Source: an uncultured Chlorobiaceae bacterium
GTDB taxonomy: Bacteria > Bacteroidota > Chlorobiia > Chlorobiales > Chlorobiaceae
Assembly (NCBI GenBank): GCA_903887845.1
Contig: CAISRC010000091.1
Location: 1-64,000 of the forward strand
DNA: 64,000 nucleotides
Direction of reading: 5' to 3'
In this document: positions 21,609 through 30,494 of the stretch, one piece after another
Layout of the letters: each line of letters begins with the position of its first letter
Numbering within the stretch: the stretch's first letter is position 1
The notes under the pieces: model-generated
The model's input: only the letters and a program-made list of their open reading frames with translations
What the model was told of the DNA's origin: nothing
Database searches by the model: none
Program-made: the position numbers and the translations under genes

Positions 21609-22376
21609 ATGTCACATTTCCAGCTTGAAGAGATGCTCCGCGCAGGAGTCCACTTCGGTCACCTTGCACGTCGCTGGTGTCCGAAAATGAAGCCGTACAT
21701 TTTCATGGAGAAAAACGGTGTTCATATTATTGATTTGCAGAAAACAGTTGTTCTTGCTGATGAGGCTCTCAAGGCACTTGATGCTATTGCCCAGACTGGC
21801 AGGGAGATCATGTTTGTCGGCACAAAAAAACAGGCCAAACATATTATTGCCGAGCAGGCAGAGCGTGCAGGTATGCCCTATGTCTGTGAGCGTTGGCTGG
21901 GCGGTATGCTGACCAACTTCCAGACGATCCGTCAGAGCATCAGGCGCATGAACTCTATTGACCGCATGGCGACTGACGGGACTTATGATATGATTACCAA
22001 GAAAGAGCGACTCATGCTTGGACGTGAAAAAGAGAAGCTCATGAGGATTCTCGGTGGTATTGCGACGATGACAAGACTTCCTGCCGCACTTTTTATTGTT
22101 GACATCAAGAAAGAGCATATCGCCATAAAGGAAGCTCGTTCACTCGGTATTCCCATTATTGCAATGGTCGATACCAACTGTGACCCTGAGCTGGTTGATT
22201 ATGTGATTCCGGCAAATGACGATGCTATCCGTTCCATTCAGCTTATGGTCAAGGCTGTTGCTGATATCGTTATCAAGGCACGTGAGCTTAAGGTTGAAAA
22301 TGAGGTTCTGGCCGAGATGGATGAAGTTGAAGTGGATGTCGAAGGCGATGTCGAAAAGGAAGAGATCAGCGAATAA
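21609..22376 (+). CDS. rpsB: 30S ribosomal protein S2
   Basis: 255-residue S2, needed to hold S1 and the 30S platform. Family motifs: [24 protein letters not shown] (core [11 protein letters not shown]), [14 protein letters not shown] and [13 protein letters not shown]. The C-terminus is a highly acidic tail ([17 protein letters not shown]), longer than in E. coli. It is cotranscribed with tsf after a 41-base gap. Confidence 0.98.
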   Translation: MSHFQLEEMLRAGVHFGHLARRWCPKMKPYIFMEKNGVHIIDLQKTVVLADEALKALDAIAQTGREIMFVGTKKQAKHIIAEQAERAGMPYVCERWLGGMLTNFQTIRQSIRRMNSIDRMATDGTYDMITKKERLMLGREKEKLMRILGGIATMTRLPAALFIVDIKKEHIAIKEARSLGIPIIAMVDTNCDPELVDYVIPANDDAIRSIQLMVKAVADIVIKARELKVENEVLAEMDEVEVDVEGDVEKEEISE

Positions 22377-22417
22377 TCAGCGTTTATAATCAATAAGAGT
22401 AAAATAGTTAAAGTTAC

Positions 22418-23284
22418 ATGAGCCAGACTTCAGCAAAAGATGTAAAAAATCTTCGTGATATAACAGGTGCAGGGATGATGGACTGCAAAAAAGCCCTTGA
22501 TGAAACTGGAGGGGATATACAGCAGGCTATAGACTATCTGCGCAAGAAAGGTGCAGCGCTTGCCGCAAAACGTGCGGATCGGGATGCCCGCGAGGGGATG
22601 GTCAGTATTAAGTTAACTCCGGACCACAAGAGTGGCATTATTCTTGAACTGAACTGTGAAACTGATTTTGTTGCACGCGGTGAAGACTTTACCGGTTTTA
22701 CAGCAGCACTTGGAGACCTTGCACTGGCAAATCGCACCATCTCGTCCGAGGCTCTTTTAACGTTGACGCTTGGCGAAGCCTATGGCGGCGAAACAGTAGA
22801 CGATGCCATGAAGACCATGACCGGCAAGCTTGGTGAAAAGATCAACCTCAAGCGACTTGCTTTTTTCAATGCCCCGGACGGGCTTGTTGAGGGCTATATT
22901 CATCCGGGAGCAAAACTTGGCACCATCATTCAGATTGATACCGACAAACCTGATGTGGTGCGGGAGTTGGCCAAAGATCTGGCCATGCAGATTGCGGCTG
23001 CCGCTCCGATTGTTGTTGACCGCTCCTTTGTTCCCGCCGATTACATTGCCAAAGAGTCCGAAATATATCGGCAGCAGGCTCTTGAACAGGGCAAGAAAGA
23101 GGCTTTTGTCGACAAGATTGTTACAGGAAGACTTGAAAAGTATTACCAGGATGTTGTGCTCAGTGAGCAGTCTTTCATAAAAGATGACAAATTAAAGGTA
23201 TCTGAAGTTCTTGCTGAGTTCCGAAAAAAACATCAGGCGAAGGTTGATGTGAGAGGATTTGTCCGCTATCAATTGGGAGAGTAA
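22418..23284 (+). CDS. tsf: Elongation factor Ts
   Basis: 288-residue guanine-nucleotide exchange factor for EF-Tu. The N-terminal UBA-like domain shows [18 protein letters not shown] and the core has the FVARGEDF and [19 protein letters not shown] features. Length matches the E. coli-type EF-Ts. It closes the rpsB-tsf operon and is followed by a strong intrinsic terminator. Confidence 0.98.
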   Translation: MSQTSAKDVKNLRDITGAGMMDCKKALDETGGDIQQAIDYLRKKGAALAAKRADRDAREGMVSIKLTPDHKSGIILELNCETDFVARGEDFTGFTAALGDLALANRTISSEALLTLTLGEAYGGETVDDAMKTMTGKLGEKINLKRLAFFNAPDGLVEGYIHPGAKLGTIIQIDTDKPDVVRELAKDLAMQIAAAAPIVVDRSFVPADYIAKESEIYRQQALEQGKKEAFVDKIVTGRLEKYYQDVVLSEQSFIKDDKLKVSEVLAEFRKKHQAKVDVRGFVRYQLGE

Positions 23285-23291
23285 AAAAGTT

Positions 23292-23324
23292 AAAAAAAGC
23301 CTCGTTGTTCGAGGCTTTTTTTTT
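23292..23324 (+). terminator. Rho-independent terminator after tsf
   Basis: GCCTCG (23299-23304) and CGAGGC (23310-23315) form a six-pair GC stem with a five-base loop. The stem is flanked by an A run on the left and nine T on the right, so it extends by A-T pairs. It separates rpsB-tsf from pyrH. Confidence 0.93.
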
Positions 23325-23379
23325 GTACATAATGTTTAGCAGTTGTTTTTATTAACGCTTTCTTCCTGAGGATGAAGAT

Positions 23380-24099
23380 ATGCTCCAATACAAGCGCATC
23401 TTGCTGAAATTGAGTGGTGAAGCTCTTGCCGGAGAGGATGGCTACGGCATTAATTCTGATATGCTTGACCGTTATGCTGACGAAATCAAGGAGGCAAGCG
23501 ATATGGGCGCTCAAATTGCCATTGTCATCGGTGGTGGCAATATTTTTCGTGGAATGTCTGAGGCTGCGACGAAAATGGACCGTGTTCAGGCAGACTATAT
23601 GGGTATGCTTGCTACGGTGATCAACGCATTAGCTTTTCAGGATGCTCTTGAACGCAAAGGGGTCTTTACCCGTCTACAGACGGCTATAAAAATGGAGCAA
23701 ATGGCTGAGCCGTTTATCAGACGCAGGGCTGTCCGCCATCTTGAAAAGGGAAGGGTTGTTATTTTTGGAGCAGGCACAGGAAACCCTTACTTCACAACAG
23801 ACACTGCCGCCTCGTTGAGGGCGATCGAGATTGAGGCTGATATTATTGTCAAAGGGACCAGAGTTGATGGGGTCTATGATTCTGATCCTGAAAAAAATTC
23901 CAACGCACAATTTTTCCCTGATATATCATATTTTGATGTGATTCGGAAAAACCTTCGGGTTATGGATATGACCGCTATCACCTTATGCAGTGAAAATGCG
24001 CTCCCTATTGTGGTCATGAACATGAACCAAAAAGGGAACTTGACCAGGCTCTTGAGTGGTGAAAAGATTGGCTCACTGGTGCATGCGGAACTCTCCTAA
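23380..24099 (+). CDS. pyrH: Uridylate kinase
   Basis: 239-residue UMP kinase of the amino-acid-kinase fold: phosphorylates UMP to UDP for nucleotide and nucleotide-sugar supply. Motifs: [37 protein letters not shown] and VDGVYDSDP. Its last four bases overlap the 3' end of recX on the other strand. The frr gene that often follows pyrH is not here. Confidence 0.98.
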   Translation: MLQYKRILLKLSGEALAGEDGYGINSDMLDRYADEIKEASDMGAQIAIVIGGGNIFRGMSEAATKMDRVQADYMGMLATVINALAFQDALERKGVFTRLQTAIKMEQMAEPFIRRRAVRHLEKGRVVIFGAGTGNPYFTTDTAASLRAIEIEADIIVKGTRVDGVYDSDPEKNSNAQFFPDISYFDVIRKNLRVMDMTAITLCSENALPIVVMNMNQKGNLTRLLSGEKIGSLVHAELS

Positions 24100-24581
24100 C
24101 AAGGTTCTTCGTCGTCCGAGCCAGACTGAAAAAAACGTCTGAGCTCCACTTGAATCTCCTGCCATTCAAAACCCCGGTTATGCAGGAAAATTTCAAGTTT
24201 CTTTTTCTTTTCAGTTTCTGTTACGCCACGAAGTGATCCGGATTTTTTTTCTGCCGCCCTGTGGCAAAGCTCCCCGCTGTCATATTCTTTGAGGAGTTCT
24301 CCGATGATTGTTTCTGAAACGCCTCTTTTTCTGAGTTCCGCCCTCATTTTGACTCTTCCGGCGGGTTTCTGCCTCGATTTGCTTCTGATCAGCTCCATAC
24401 TGAACATCCTGTCGTCCAGCAAACCCTGTTTTGCAAGCTTCTCCAGTACCGGTTCGATACTCTCCTGGGTGTATCCCTTCTTAAGGAGTTTCCGCTCAAG
24501 TTCCTCGCGGCTGTGACTACGCAGGCCAAGCAGTTTCAGGGCAAATGCTATTGCGGAGGTAGAGGTCGTGTCGTTAAGCAT
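24096..24581 (-). CDS. recX: Regulatory protein RecX
   Basis: 161-residue helical-repeat protein of the RecX family that caps or inhibits RecA filaments. It has three tandem three-helix repeats, recognisable from [33 protein letters not shown] and [15 protein letters not shown]. recA is not in the window. It converges with pyrH with a four-base overlap. Confidence 0.88.
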   Translation of the reverse strand: MLNDTTSTSAIAFALKLLGLRSHSREELERKLLKKGYTQESIEPVLEKLAKQGLLDDRMFSMELIRSKSRQKPAGRVKMRAELRKRGVSETIIGELLKEYDSGELCHRAAEKKSGSLRGVTETEKKKKLEIFLHNRGFEWQEIQVELRRFFQSGSDDEEPC

Positions 24582-24632
24582 TGGATTAAAATGTGATCTA
24601 TCTCAAAAGTATATATCGGAAAAAGTACTTCG

Positions 24633-25349
24633 TTATCCAAGGTAAGCCTCAATCACGGCTGGATTTTTCACAAGATCAGTGCTGGCGCCCTCAAGGACGA
24701 CCTTCCCCCGTTCGATGATATAAGCATTATCCGATATGGCTAGGGCACTTCTGGCGAATTGCTCGGAGAGAAGGATCGTTATGCCGGAGTTGCGAAGAGA
24801 ACGTATAGCCATGAATACCTCTTTGACCACCACAGGCGCAAGTCCCATTGATGGTTCATCGAGGAGCATAAGACGCGGCCGGGCCATGAGGACGCGACCT
24901 ATCGCAAGCATCTGCTGTTCTCCGCCCGAAAGGCTTCCGGCTTGCTGCGAACGGCGCGTTTCAAGTTTTGGAAACAGCTCATAAATGCGTTTGAGCTCGT
25001 CGGAGGCTGCCTTGCGGAATGGTCCGAAAGAGGGCAGGCGAGGATAGGCTCCAAGCAGCAGGTTCTCCTCGACGGTGAGAGGGCCAAAAACGCGTCGTCC
25101 TTCGGGACAAAGGCAAAGACCACGTCTTGCGATCTCACTGGCGGGAAGTCCTGTTATCTCTTTATTGTCAAAAAATATGTTGCCCCTGCGTGGTGCGAGA
25201 AGCCCGCAGAGAGATTTTACTAATGTGCTCTTGCCTGCGCCGTTGGCACCGACCAGTGCAACGCATGATCCTTCTCTGACTTCTATCGAAATCTCCCTAA
25301 TAGCATCGTCTCCGCCGTATCCAGCGCAGAGGTTTTCTGCTTTCAGCAT
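24633..25349 (-). CDS. livF: Liv-type ABC transporter ATPase (LivF)
   Basis: 238-residue ATP-binding subunit of a branched-chain amino acid/amide type importer. Walker A GANGAGKST, signature LSGGEQQMLAIGR, Walker B LMLLDEPSMGLAP, and the C-terminal EAYLG typical of LivF. Its start overlaps the end of the fused livM-livG gene by seven bases, so translation is coupled. It is the last gene of the operon. Confidence 0.92.
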   Translation of the reverse strand: MLKAENLCAGYGGDDAIREISIEVREGSCVALVGANGAGKSTLVKSLCGLLAPRRGNIFFDNKEITGLPASEIARRGLCLCPEGRRVFGPLTVEENLLLGAYPRLPSFGPFRKAASDELKRIYELFPKLETRRSQQAGSLSGGEQQMLAIGRVLMARPRLMLLDEPSMGLAPVVVKEVFMAIRSLRNSGITILLSEQFARSALAISDNAYIIERGKVVLEGASTDLVKNPAVIEAYLG

Positions 25350-27256
25350 GGTTGGGCTCCAATTTCACTTTTTGCTTGTGTTGCTGATTCGTCACTTCCC
25401 AGATATGCTTCAATCACTTTTGGGTTGCGACGTACCTGATCAGGAGTTCCCAAAGCGATGAGTTGCCCACCATCCATCACGGTGACCCGGTCGCACAGTT
25501 CTGCAATAACGTCCTGATGGTGCTCTATGAGAAGAATCGTTATACCTGCGCGTTTGATTGTGGAGACAAGATCAACAAGTCGGATAATGTCTGGTTTTGA
25601 CATTCCGGCAGCAGGTTCATCGAGCATCAGTACGTATGGTCGTGTGGCCAGAGCCCTCGCAATTTCAAGAAAGCGCAGGTCACCGTATGACATCTCTGAA
25701 CAACGAAGTCGGGCTTTTGCCTCAAGCCCGACAGCATGAAGCCAACCCATAGCTTCAGATATTCCACCGTCCCGCTGACAAACCATAATTGACTCCAATG
25801 CCGTCAAGCCGGAAAAGGGTTGGAGGTTTTGAAAAGTTCTTGCAGAGCGAGCCGAGTATGCAGACATGAGGCTGCCGGGTATCGGACGTACACCGGAAAT
25901 TTCCAATGAACCACTGTCTGGTTTGTAGAGACCGGATATCAAGTTAACTAATGTTGTTTTGCCTGATCCGTTGGGACCGATCAAGCCGTGTGTTTCGCCT
26001 TTCATTATTTCCAGTGTGACGTTGTCCACGGCCTTTACCCCTCCAAAAGATTTTCGGAGATTCAAGGCATGCAAAGCAAGTCCGGCAGGGCTAGCTACTG
26101 GCTGTATCCCTCCTGTTGCAACTGGCAGAGGATCAGGTGCAAAGCATATCACCTTGCGAAGTATTATCGTCGCGGCTCCAGTGATCCCGTCGGGAAGACC
26201 AACCACTGCGGCAAAAAGAAAAAGTGCAAATATGCCTTTGCGCCACTCCTCTACGTTGGACGCAAACACGGCCAATGCAAGAGCTGCCGCCATAGCAGCC
26301 ACTGGAGCGGTTTGCCGGAAGGAGGGCAATTTTCTGGTGAGAAGTGTCCTGATTGGCGAGGCAATGGCAAGAAAACATCCAAAAGTGACGAGGGAAGCGA
26401 ACAGTGTTCTGTTTGAAAGGAGGTTCGGCAGCATGGTAACAACTGCAGCTCCGGCAAAAGCCCCCCATTGGTTCCGGCGGCCTCCGAAAACAACACCAAG
26501 CAACAGTATGACCATCAGGTCATATCCGAAAGCGGCGGGTTGCAGGTATCCGAAATTCATCGCATGCAATGCTCCGGCGAGCCCGGCCAAGGCGCTTCCC
26601 CAGGCAAAAGCCAGTGCCTTGTGGCGAAGGGTGCCTATTCCCAATGCGTCTGTGGCGGTTGGGGAGTCCCGCAAAGCCTCGATTGCGAGCCCAAAGCGGG
26701 ATCTAAGCATGAGCTGTGATGCCCACCAAGTGGCAAACAAAACCATGAGGCAGAGCCAGTAGAAGCGTGTCGAGTCTAGAACAATATTGAACAGTGAGGG
26801 TCTGATGATCGAGAGGCCTAAAGCTCCGTTGGTGACCGGTTCAGATTCGTTGAGGAATATGACCGTCAAGGTAGCGAAAGAGAGCGTAGAAAGCGCAAAT
26901 TGCGGACCTTCCAGCCGCAAGGATGGCACTGCCAGTGCTGCTCCGGGAATCAAGGCGGCCGCGATGCCAACCAGCAAGGCAAGCGGCAGAGGAACAGCCG
27001 CCTGGATAGCAAGAGCCGCACCGTATGCGCCGAGTCCGAACAGCGCTGCTTGTGCAAGGTTGATCTGTCCCAGGTATCCGACAGTTGCGTCAAGACCGAT
27101 GAGGAGCACACCATAGACGGTCATAAGTGTAAGGAGTCCGAGTGCGTATTCACCGTGCCAGATCATCGGAAGGGCAGCCAGACAGGAGAAGAGAGTCAAG
27201 CGCATGATCCATTCCGCTGTTTTCTCTCTTAGACCCAGATTAAAATGGATCAGCAT
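25343..27256 (-). CDS. Fused LivM permease - LivG ATPase
   Basis: 637 residues combining two subunits that are normally separate. Residues 1 to about 385 are a LivM-type permease with 8-10 membrane segments and the motifs GYLGQINLAQAALFGLGAYG and FGGRRNQWGAFAGA. From about 395 a LivG ATPase follows: Walker A GPNGSGKT, the signature-like MSYGDLRFLEIARAL, Walker B VLMLDEPAAGMS and EHHQDVI. The start has GAGGAGAAGAAG directly upstream, a good ribosome-binding site. Base composition looks richer in GC than the neighbouring core genes, which hints at acquisition. Fused LivMG proteins occur in other bacteria, so I read this as a real fusion, not an assembly artefact. Substrate unknown. Confidence 0.9.
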   Translation of the reverse strand: MLIHFNLGLREKTAEWIMRLTLFSCLAALPMIWHGEYALGLLTLMTVYGVLLIGLDATVGYLGQINLAQAALFGLGAYGAALAIQAAVPLPLALLVGIAAALIPGAALAVPSLRLEGPQFALSTLSFATLTVIFLNESEPVTNGALGLSIIRPSLFNIVLDSTRFYWLCLMVLFATWWASQLMLRSRFGLAIEALRDSPTATDALGIGTLRHKALAFAWGSALAGLAGALHAMNFGYLQPAAFGYDLMVILLLGVVFGGRRNQWGAFAGAAVVTMLPNLLSNRTLFASLVTFGCFLAIASPIRTLLTRKLPSFRQTAPVAAMAAALALAVFASNVEEWRKGIFALFLFAAVVGLPDGITGAATIILRKVICFAPDPLPVATGGIQPVASPAGLALHALNLRKSFGGVKAVDNVTLEIMKGETHGLIGPNGSGKTTLVNLISGLYKPDSGSLEISGVRPIPGSLMSAYSARSARTFQNLQPFSGLTALESIMVCQRDGGISEAMGWLHAVGLEAKARLRCSEMSYGDLRFLEIARALATRPYVLMLDEPAAGMSKPDIIRLVDLVSTIKRAGITILLIEHHQDVIAELCDRVTVMDGGQLIALGTPDQVRRNPKVIEAYLGSDESATQAKSEIGAQPC

Positions 27257-27266
27257 CTTCTTCTCC

Positions 27267-28151
27267 TCAGACTTTACGGATGATTTTTTTACCGAAGATT
27301 CCCTGCGGACGAAGCGCTAAAGCAAGAATAAGCAGGATAAGACCTGGCGCCTCACGCCATCCGCTTCCGATCAAAAAGCCGGAGAGGTTTTCTGCGGATC
27401 CCAGAGCAATTCCTGCAAGAACAAGGCCAAATCCGCTGTCGAGACCTGCCACTACGGCTACAGAAAACGCTTTGAGCGTTAAAGCGGCAGCCATGGTGGG
27501 TCCGACAGTTGTCACCGGAGCAATTATCGTTCCTGCAAATGCCGCTGCCGCCCCGGAGACCGCCCACGAGAGCGAAATCGCTGATTTTGAGCGAATGCCG
27601 CATAACTCGGCAGCGTCAGGATCGGCGCTTACGGCCTGAACGGCAATACCAAGCATCGTGTAGCGTTTGGCAAGCTCAACCAGCGCCATGATGCCCAATG
27701 CTCCCGATGCTATGGCCAGCTCTGGCCAAGTGACCGAAATTCCGAAAAACTCAAGCGCTCCTTCAGGCCATGGCACAGGAAATGGTTTGTCATCTCTGCC
27801 CCAGATGTTTTCTGCAGCAGACACACCGAACAGACCCACGATGATGGTGAGCAGAATCCAGCCCTCATTGCGCTGCTGCAAGGCCAATCGTACTGCAGCG
27901 CGCTCAACAAACCATCCAAGTGCAGCACCAGCCACCATTGCCCCCGGTACCGCCGCCCAGTACGGAAGACCGATACCGGTCAGGGAGAGTCCTATAAATG
28001 CGCCAAGCATAACGAGTTCGCCTTGTCCGAAGTTCACCGCTTTGCCAGCGGCATAAGTCAGTTGGAAGCCGTAAGCCACCAACGCGTAAGCCATTCCCAT
28101 AAGGCCTCCTCCTACAGCCATCTGAGCCAAGGCTAAAAATTCTGCGTTCAT
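27267..28151 (-). CDS. livH: Liv-type ABC transporter permease (LivH)
   Basis: 294-residue inner-membrane permease with about eight hydrophobic segments. The LivH hallmark near the N-terminus reads YAAGKAVNFGQGELVMLGAF (core NFGQGELVMLGA), and GIRSKSAISLSWAVSGAAAA matches the loop that contacts the ATPase. It sits 10 bases upstream of the fused permease-ATPase gene and 36 bases downstream of the binding-protein gene. Confidence 0.92.
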   Translation of the reverse strand: MNAEFLALAQMAVGGGLMGMAYALVAYGFQLTYAAGKAVNFGQGELVMLGAFIGLSLTGIGLPYWAAVPGAMVAGAALGWFVERAAVRLALQQRNEGWILLTIIVGLFGVSAAENIWGRDDKPFPVPWPEGALEFFGISVTWPELAIASGALGIMALVELAKRYTMLGIAVQAVSADPDAAELCGIRSKSAISLSWAVSGAAAAFAGTIIAPVTTVGPTMAAALTLKAFSVAVVAGLDSGFGLVLAGIALGSAENLSGFLIGSGWREAPGLILLILALALRPQGIFGKKIIRKV

Positions 28152-28187
28152 GCTTGCCTGTTATGAGCATGTTGACAAGATCCGGTT

Positions 28188-29417
28188 TTACTTAACCTTT
28201 TTTCCCTCAAGCACTACTTTTTCCGATGGGTTAGCCAGCACAACGCGCCCGTTCATTACCTTCCCCATAACCGTGTTTCCTCTGCGGAACGCCTCATGCG
28301 TTTCGACATTTTGTGGATCCCATTTTGACCATGGTTTTTTCCAATCCGCAATGGCACCCTTGACGGTAGTCTTGAGGTTTTCCAATGATGCCTTTATCTG
28401 TGCCGGCTTGGTGGAGCCAGCTTCATGAATCGCTTCAGCAAGCAAAATTGTCGCATCATAACCCTGTGCGGCAGAAACTGGTGAAGGAATTTTTGCAACA
28501 CCGTATGCTTTATGGTAGGCCTGAATGAAAGGCCGGGCTCTCTGTATCGACTCATCCTCAATGAATGTCTGTGGCATAAGCGCTCCGTTACCGGCGGCTC
28601 CCGCTGTATCAATGAAATTACTCATCGATAGTGTCCATCCGCCAATCAAAGGAACCTTAAACCCCAGCTTCTCTTTGCCGGAGGCGACTGCGGCAAGCTC
28701 AGGGCCGATACCCCATATAAGAATTCCCTGGGAGCCAGAGACTTTTGCCTTGATAAGTTGTCCGGTCATATCTTTGTCGCCGATGGCAAACTTTTCGATG
28801 GCAACCACTTTGAGTTTTCCGCCCTGTTTTTTGATTTGTTCGATAAGGTCGTCGCGTCCTGAAACCCCATAGTTGGTCGCGTCATGCAAGATAGCAACCT
28901 TCTTGAGCCCAAGCCGGGTAGCCTGCTCTACCACCATCTGGGCCTGGATGCCGTCATGCGCGGCAAAACGGAAAATTGGTAAATCTTTTGTGCCAGCTTT
29001 GCTCCACTGCGTCATGGAGGCGCTGCCTGCTGCCGGAGTAATGATTTTAACGATTCCCTTTTCAACGTAATACTTGTCACCCATGACGGCGACACCGGTG
29101 TTGACAGTGCCGATGACTGCGGAGATGTCGCCCATAGACGATATCTCCTGGGCTACCAGTGCGCCACGGTCGTTTTTACCCTCGTCGTCCCGCTCGATAA
29201 GCTCGATTTTCATCATGGTGCCGCCGACATTAATACCGCCGTTCTGATTAATCCGGGAAATGGCCAGTTTGGCACCGTCTCTCATGGAGATGCCCATTGG
29301 GGCCGATCCCCCTGAAAATGGCCCGGTAATAGCAATTTTGACGACATCGGCAGCCTTCGCACCAGTGGAAAGCGATGTCGAGAGCAGCACGGTGAGAATG
29401 AAACGAGATGCTTTCAT
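28188..29417 (-). CDS. Periplasmic binding protein of the Liv-type transporter
   Basis: 409-residue type-1 periplasmic binding protein. A signal peptide (MKASRFILTVLLSTSLSTGAKA) of which the hydrophobic core is FILTVLLSTSL precedes VVKIAITGPFSGGSAPMG, the family's N-terminal strand and ligand loop. Later come LIERDDEGKNDRG and YDATILLAEAIHEAG. It is the first gene of the operon, as usual for the receptor. Relatives bind branched-chain amino acids, amides, urea or aromatic acids, and the ligand cannot be read from sequence. Confidence 0.9.
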   Translation of the reverse strand: MKASRFILTVLLSTSLSTGAKAADVVKIAITGPFSGGSAPMGISMRDGAKLAISRINQNGGINVGGTMMKIELIERDDEGKNDRGALVAQEISSMGDISAVIGTVNTGVAVMGDKYYVEKGIVKIITPAAGSASMTQWSKAGTKDLPIFRFAAHDGIQAQMVVEQATRLGLKKVAILHDATNYGVSGRDDLIEQIKKQGGKLKVVAIEKFAIGDKDMTGQLIKAKVSGSQGILIWGIGPELAAVASGKEKLGFKVPLIGGWTLSMSNFIDTAGAAGNGALMPQTFIEDESIQRARPFIQAYHKAYGVAKIPSPVSAAQGYDATILLAEAIHEAGSTKPAQIKASLENLKTTVKGAIADWKKPWSKWDPQNVETHEAFRRGNTVMGKVMNGRVVLANPSEKVVLEGKKVK

Positions 29418-29729
29418 ATTGGTTGTCTTTGGGGTTCAATGGAATTGTATATGTCAAAGCATACTTTTCTAAAGAAACATTACCAGTAAACAGTTATTTG
29501 GCGTAAAATTTACATTTTTATTTATCTGTCTGCAAATATCACAATCCTTAAATATAGTTACGTTCTATATATATCTGTTCGGCAGGTTGTTCAGATACCC
29601 CTCTCGAACTCTCTCTTATTCGAAGCTTTTTCTCTCTCTTCAATTTTACTATATTCCATCCGTTTAAGATGAACGTGTCGGCCTGATACCCTGGATATCA
29701 GTATTTTTATCAGTCAAGCGTAAAAGAAT
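29418..29729. other. Divergent intergenic region between the Liv operon and bchV
   Basis: 312 bases without a gene, carrying the promoters of two divergent operons. I see an inverted repeat GTAAA-a-TTTAC at 29503-29513 and CTGATA-N7-TATCAG at 29683-29701. The second is 28 bases before the bchV-like start, placed where a repressor or a leader hairpin could act. The strand is AT-rich around 29550-29575. No confident -35/-10 pair is apparent. Confidence 0.4.
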
Positions 29730-30203
29730 ATGCCCCGTTATACCCCAGAACAGCTTGCCAAAAGAAACGCATCAGTCTGGACCGATATTCAGATTATTCT
29801 TGCGCCGATACAGTTTCTCTTTTTTATTGCCGGTTTGACCATAACGGCACTCTATGCCAACGATCTTTTCGTTACCAGTTTTTACTGGGTCAGTCTGGCC
29901 ATTCTTTTCAAGACACTGTTTTTCGCTCTCCTGTTTATCACCGGGATGTTTTTTGAAAAGGAGATTTTCGATAAATGGGTCTACTCGAAAGAGTTTTTCT
30001 GGGAAGATGTTGGAAGCACTGTCGCGGCATCATTTCATCTGCTCTATTTTTTCCTGGCTTATTTTGGCTATCCCCAGAAGGTGCTTATCTGGGATGCCTT
30101 TCTGGCTTATTTTACCTATGTGATCAATGCGCTGCAGTACCTGGTCAGGATTATACTGGAAAAACTCAATGAACGCAACCTCCGGATTGATGGTCAGTTA
30201 TGA
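29730..30203 (+). CDS. bchV: 3-vinyl bacteriochlorophyllide hydratase (BchF/BchV family)
   Basis: 157-residue membrane enzyme that hydrates the C3 vinyl group of a (bacterio)chlorophyllide to a 1-hydroxyethyl group, a step to bacteriochlorophylls a and c/d/e. It begins with the family signature [26 protein letters not shown], of which [15 protein letters not shown] is diagnostic, and has [20 protein letters not shown] and four membrane segments. Green sulfur bacteria carry two paralogues, BchF and BchV. I lean to BchV because, as I recall, bchV lies near the RuBisCO-like gene in Chlorobaculum tepidum. Sequence alone does not settle it. The downstream small gene overlaps by four bases. Confidence 0.8.
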   Translation: MPRYTPEQLAKRNASVWTDIQIILAPIQFLFFIAGLTITALYANDLFVTSFYWVSLAILFKTLFFALLFITGMFFEKEIFDKWVYSKEFFWEDVGSTVAASFHLLYFFLAYFGYPQKVLIWDAFLAYFTYVINALQYLVRIILEKLNERNLRIDGQL

Positions 30204-30418
30204 AATACAGTTTTAAAAGACTTTGGAATACAGCATTTCTGTTTGTCGGACCTGCCTGGTATGTGCTTGTATGGATGATCTGGTCGTCCGGCCAGTTGCT
30301 GACTATCGGGGACAAGATTACTTTTCTTGGCATAGTGATTCCTGGTTTTCTCATAATTTACAGTTCTGGATTTCTTATTGAAGGGTGGCATGAAAAGAAG
30401 AAAAAAGGGAACACCTGA
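30200..30418 (+). CDS. Small two-helix membrane protein coupled to bchV
   Basis: 72 residues with two predicted membrane helices (about residues 8-28 and 40-60) and a positively charged C-terminus (HEKKKKGNT). The start codon overlaps the bchV stop in an ATGA junction, so translation is coupled. I do not recognise a family. The coupling suggests an accessory subunit or stabiliser of the hydratase or a membrane-bound pigment complex, which is inference. Confidence 0.7.
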   Translation: MKYSFKRLWNTAFLFVGPAWYVLVWMIWSSGQLLTIGDKITFLGIVIPGFLIIYSSGFLIEGWHEKKKKGNT

Positions 30419-30494
30419 GCCTGGTATTACTTTCTTGCATGTCCTTATTTTTAAAAACATACGCCGATTTCCGGCGTCAGAAGTATGACCACTT

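Noticed and set aside
25959-26762. 267-codon plus-strand frame opposite the fused LivMG gene
   Set aside because: GC-rich coding DNA often leaves long antisense frames. The translation is low-complexity and rich in Lys, Pro and Ala without domain features, and the minus-strand protein is clear.
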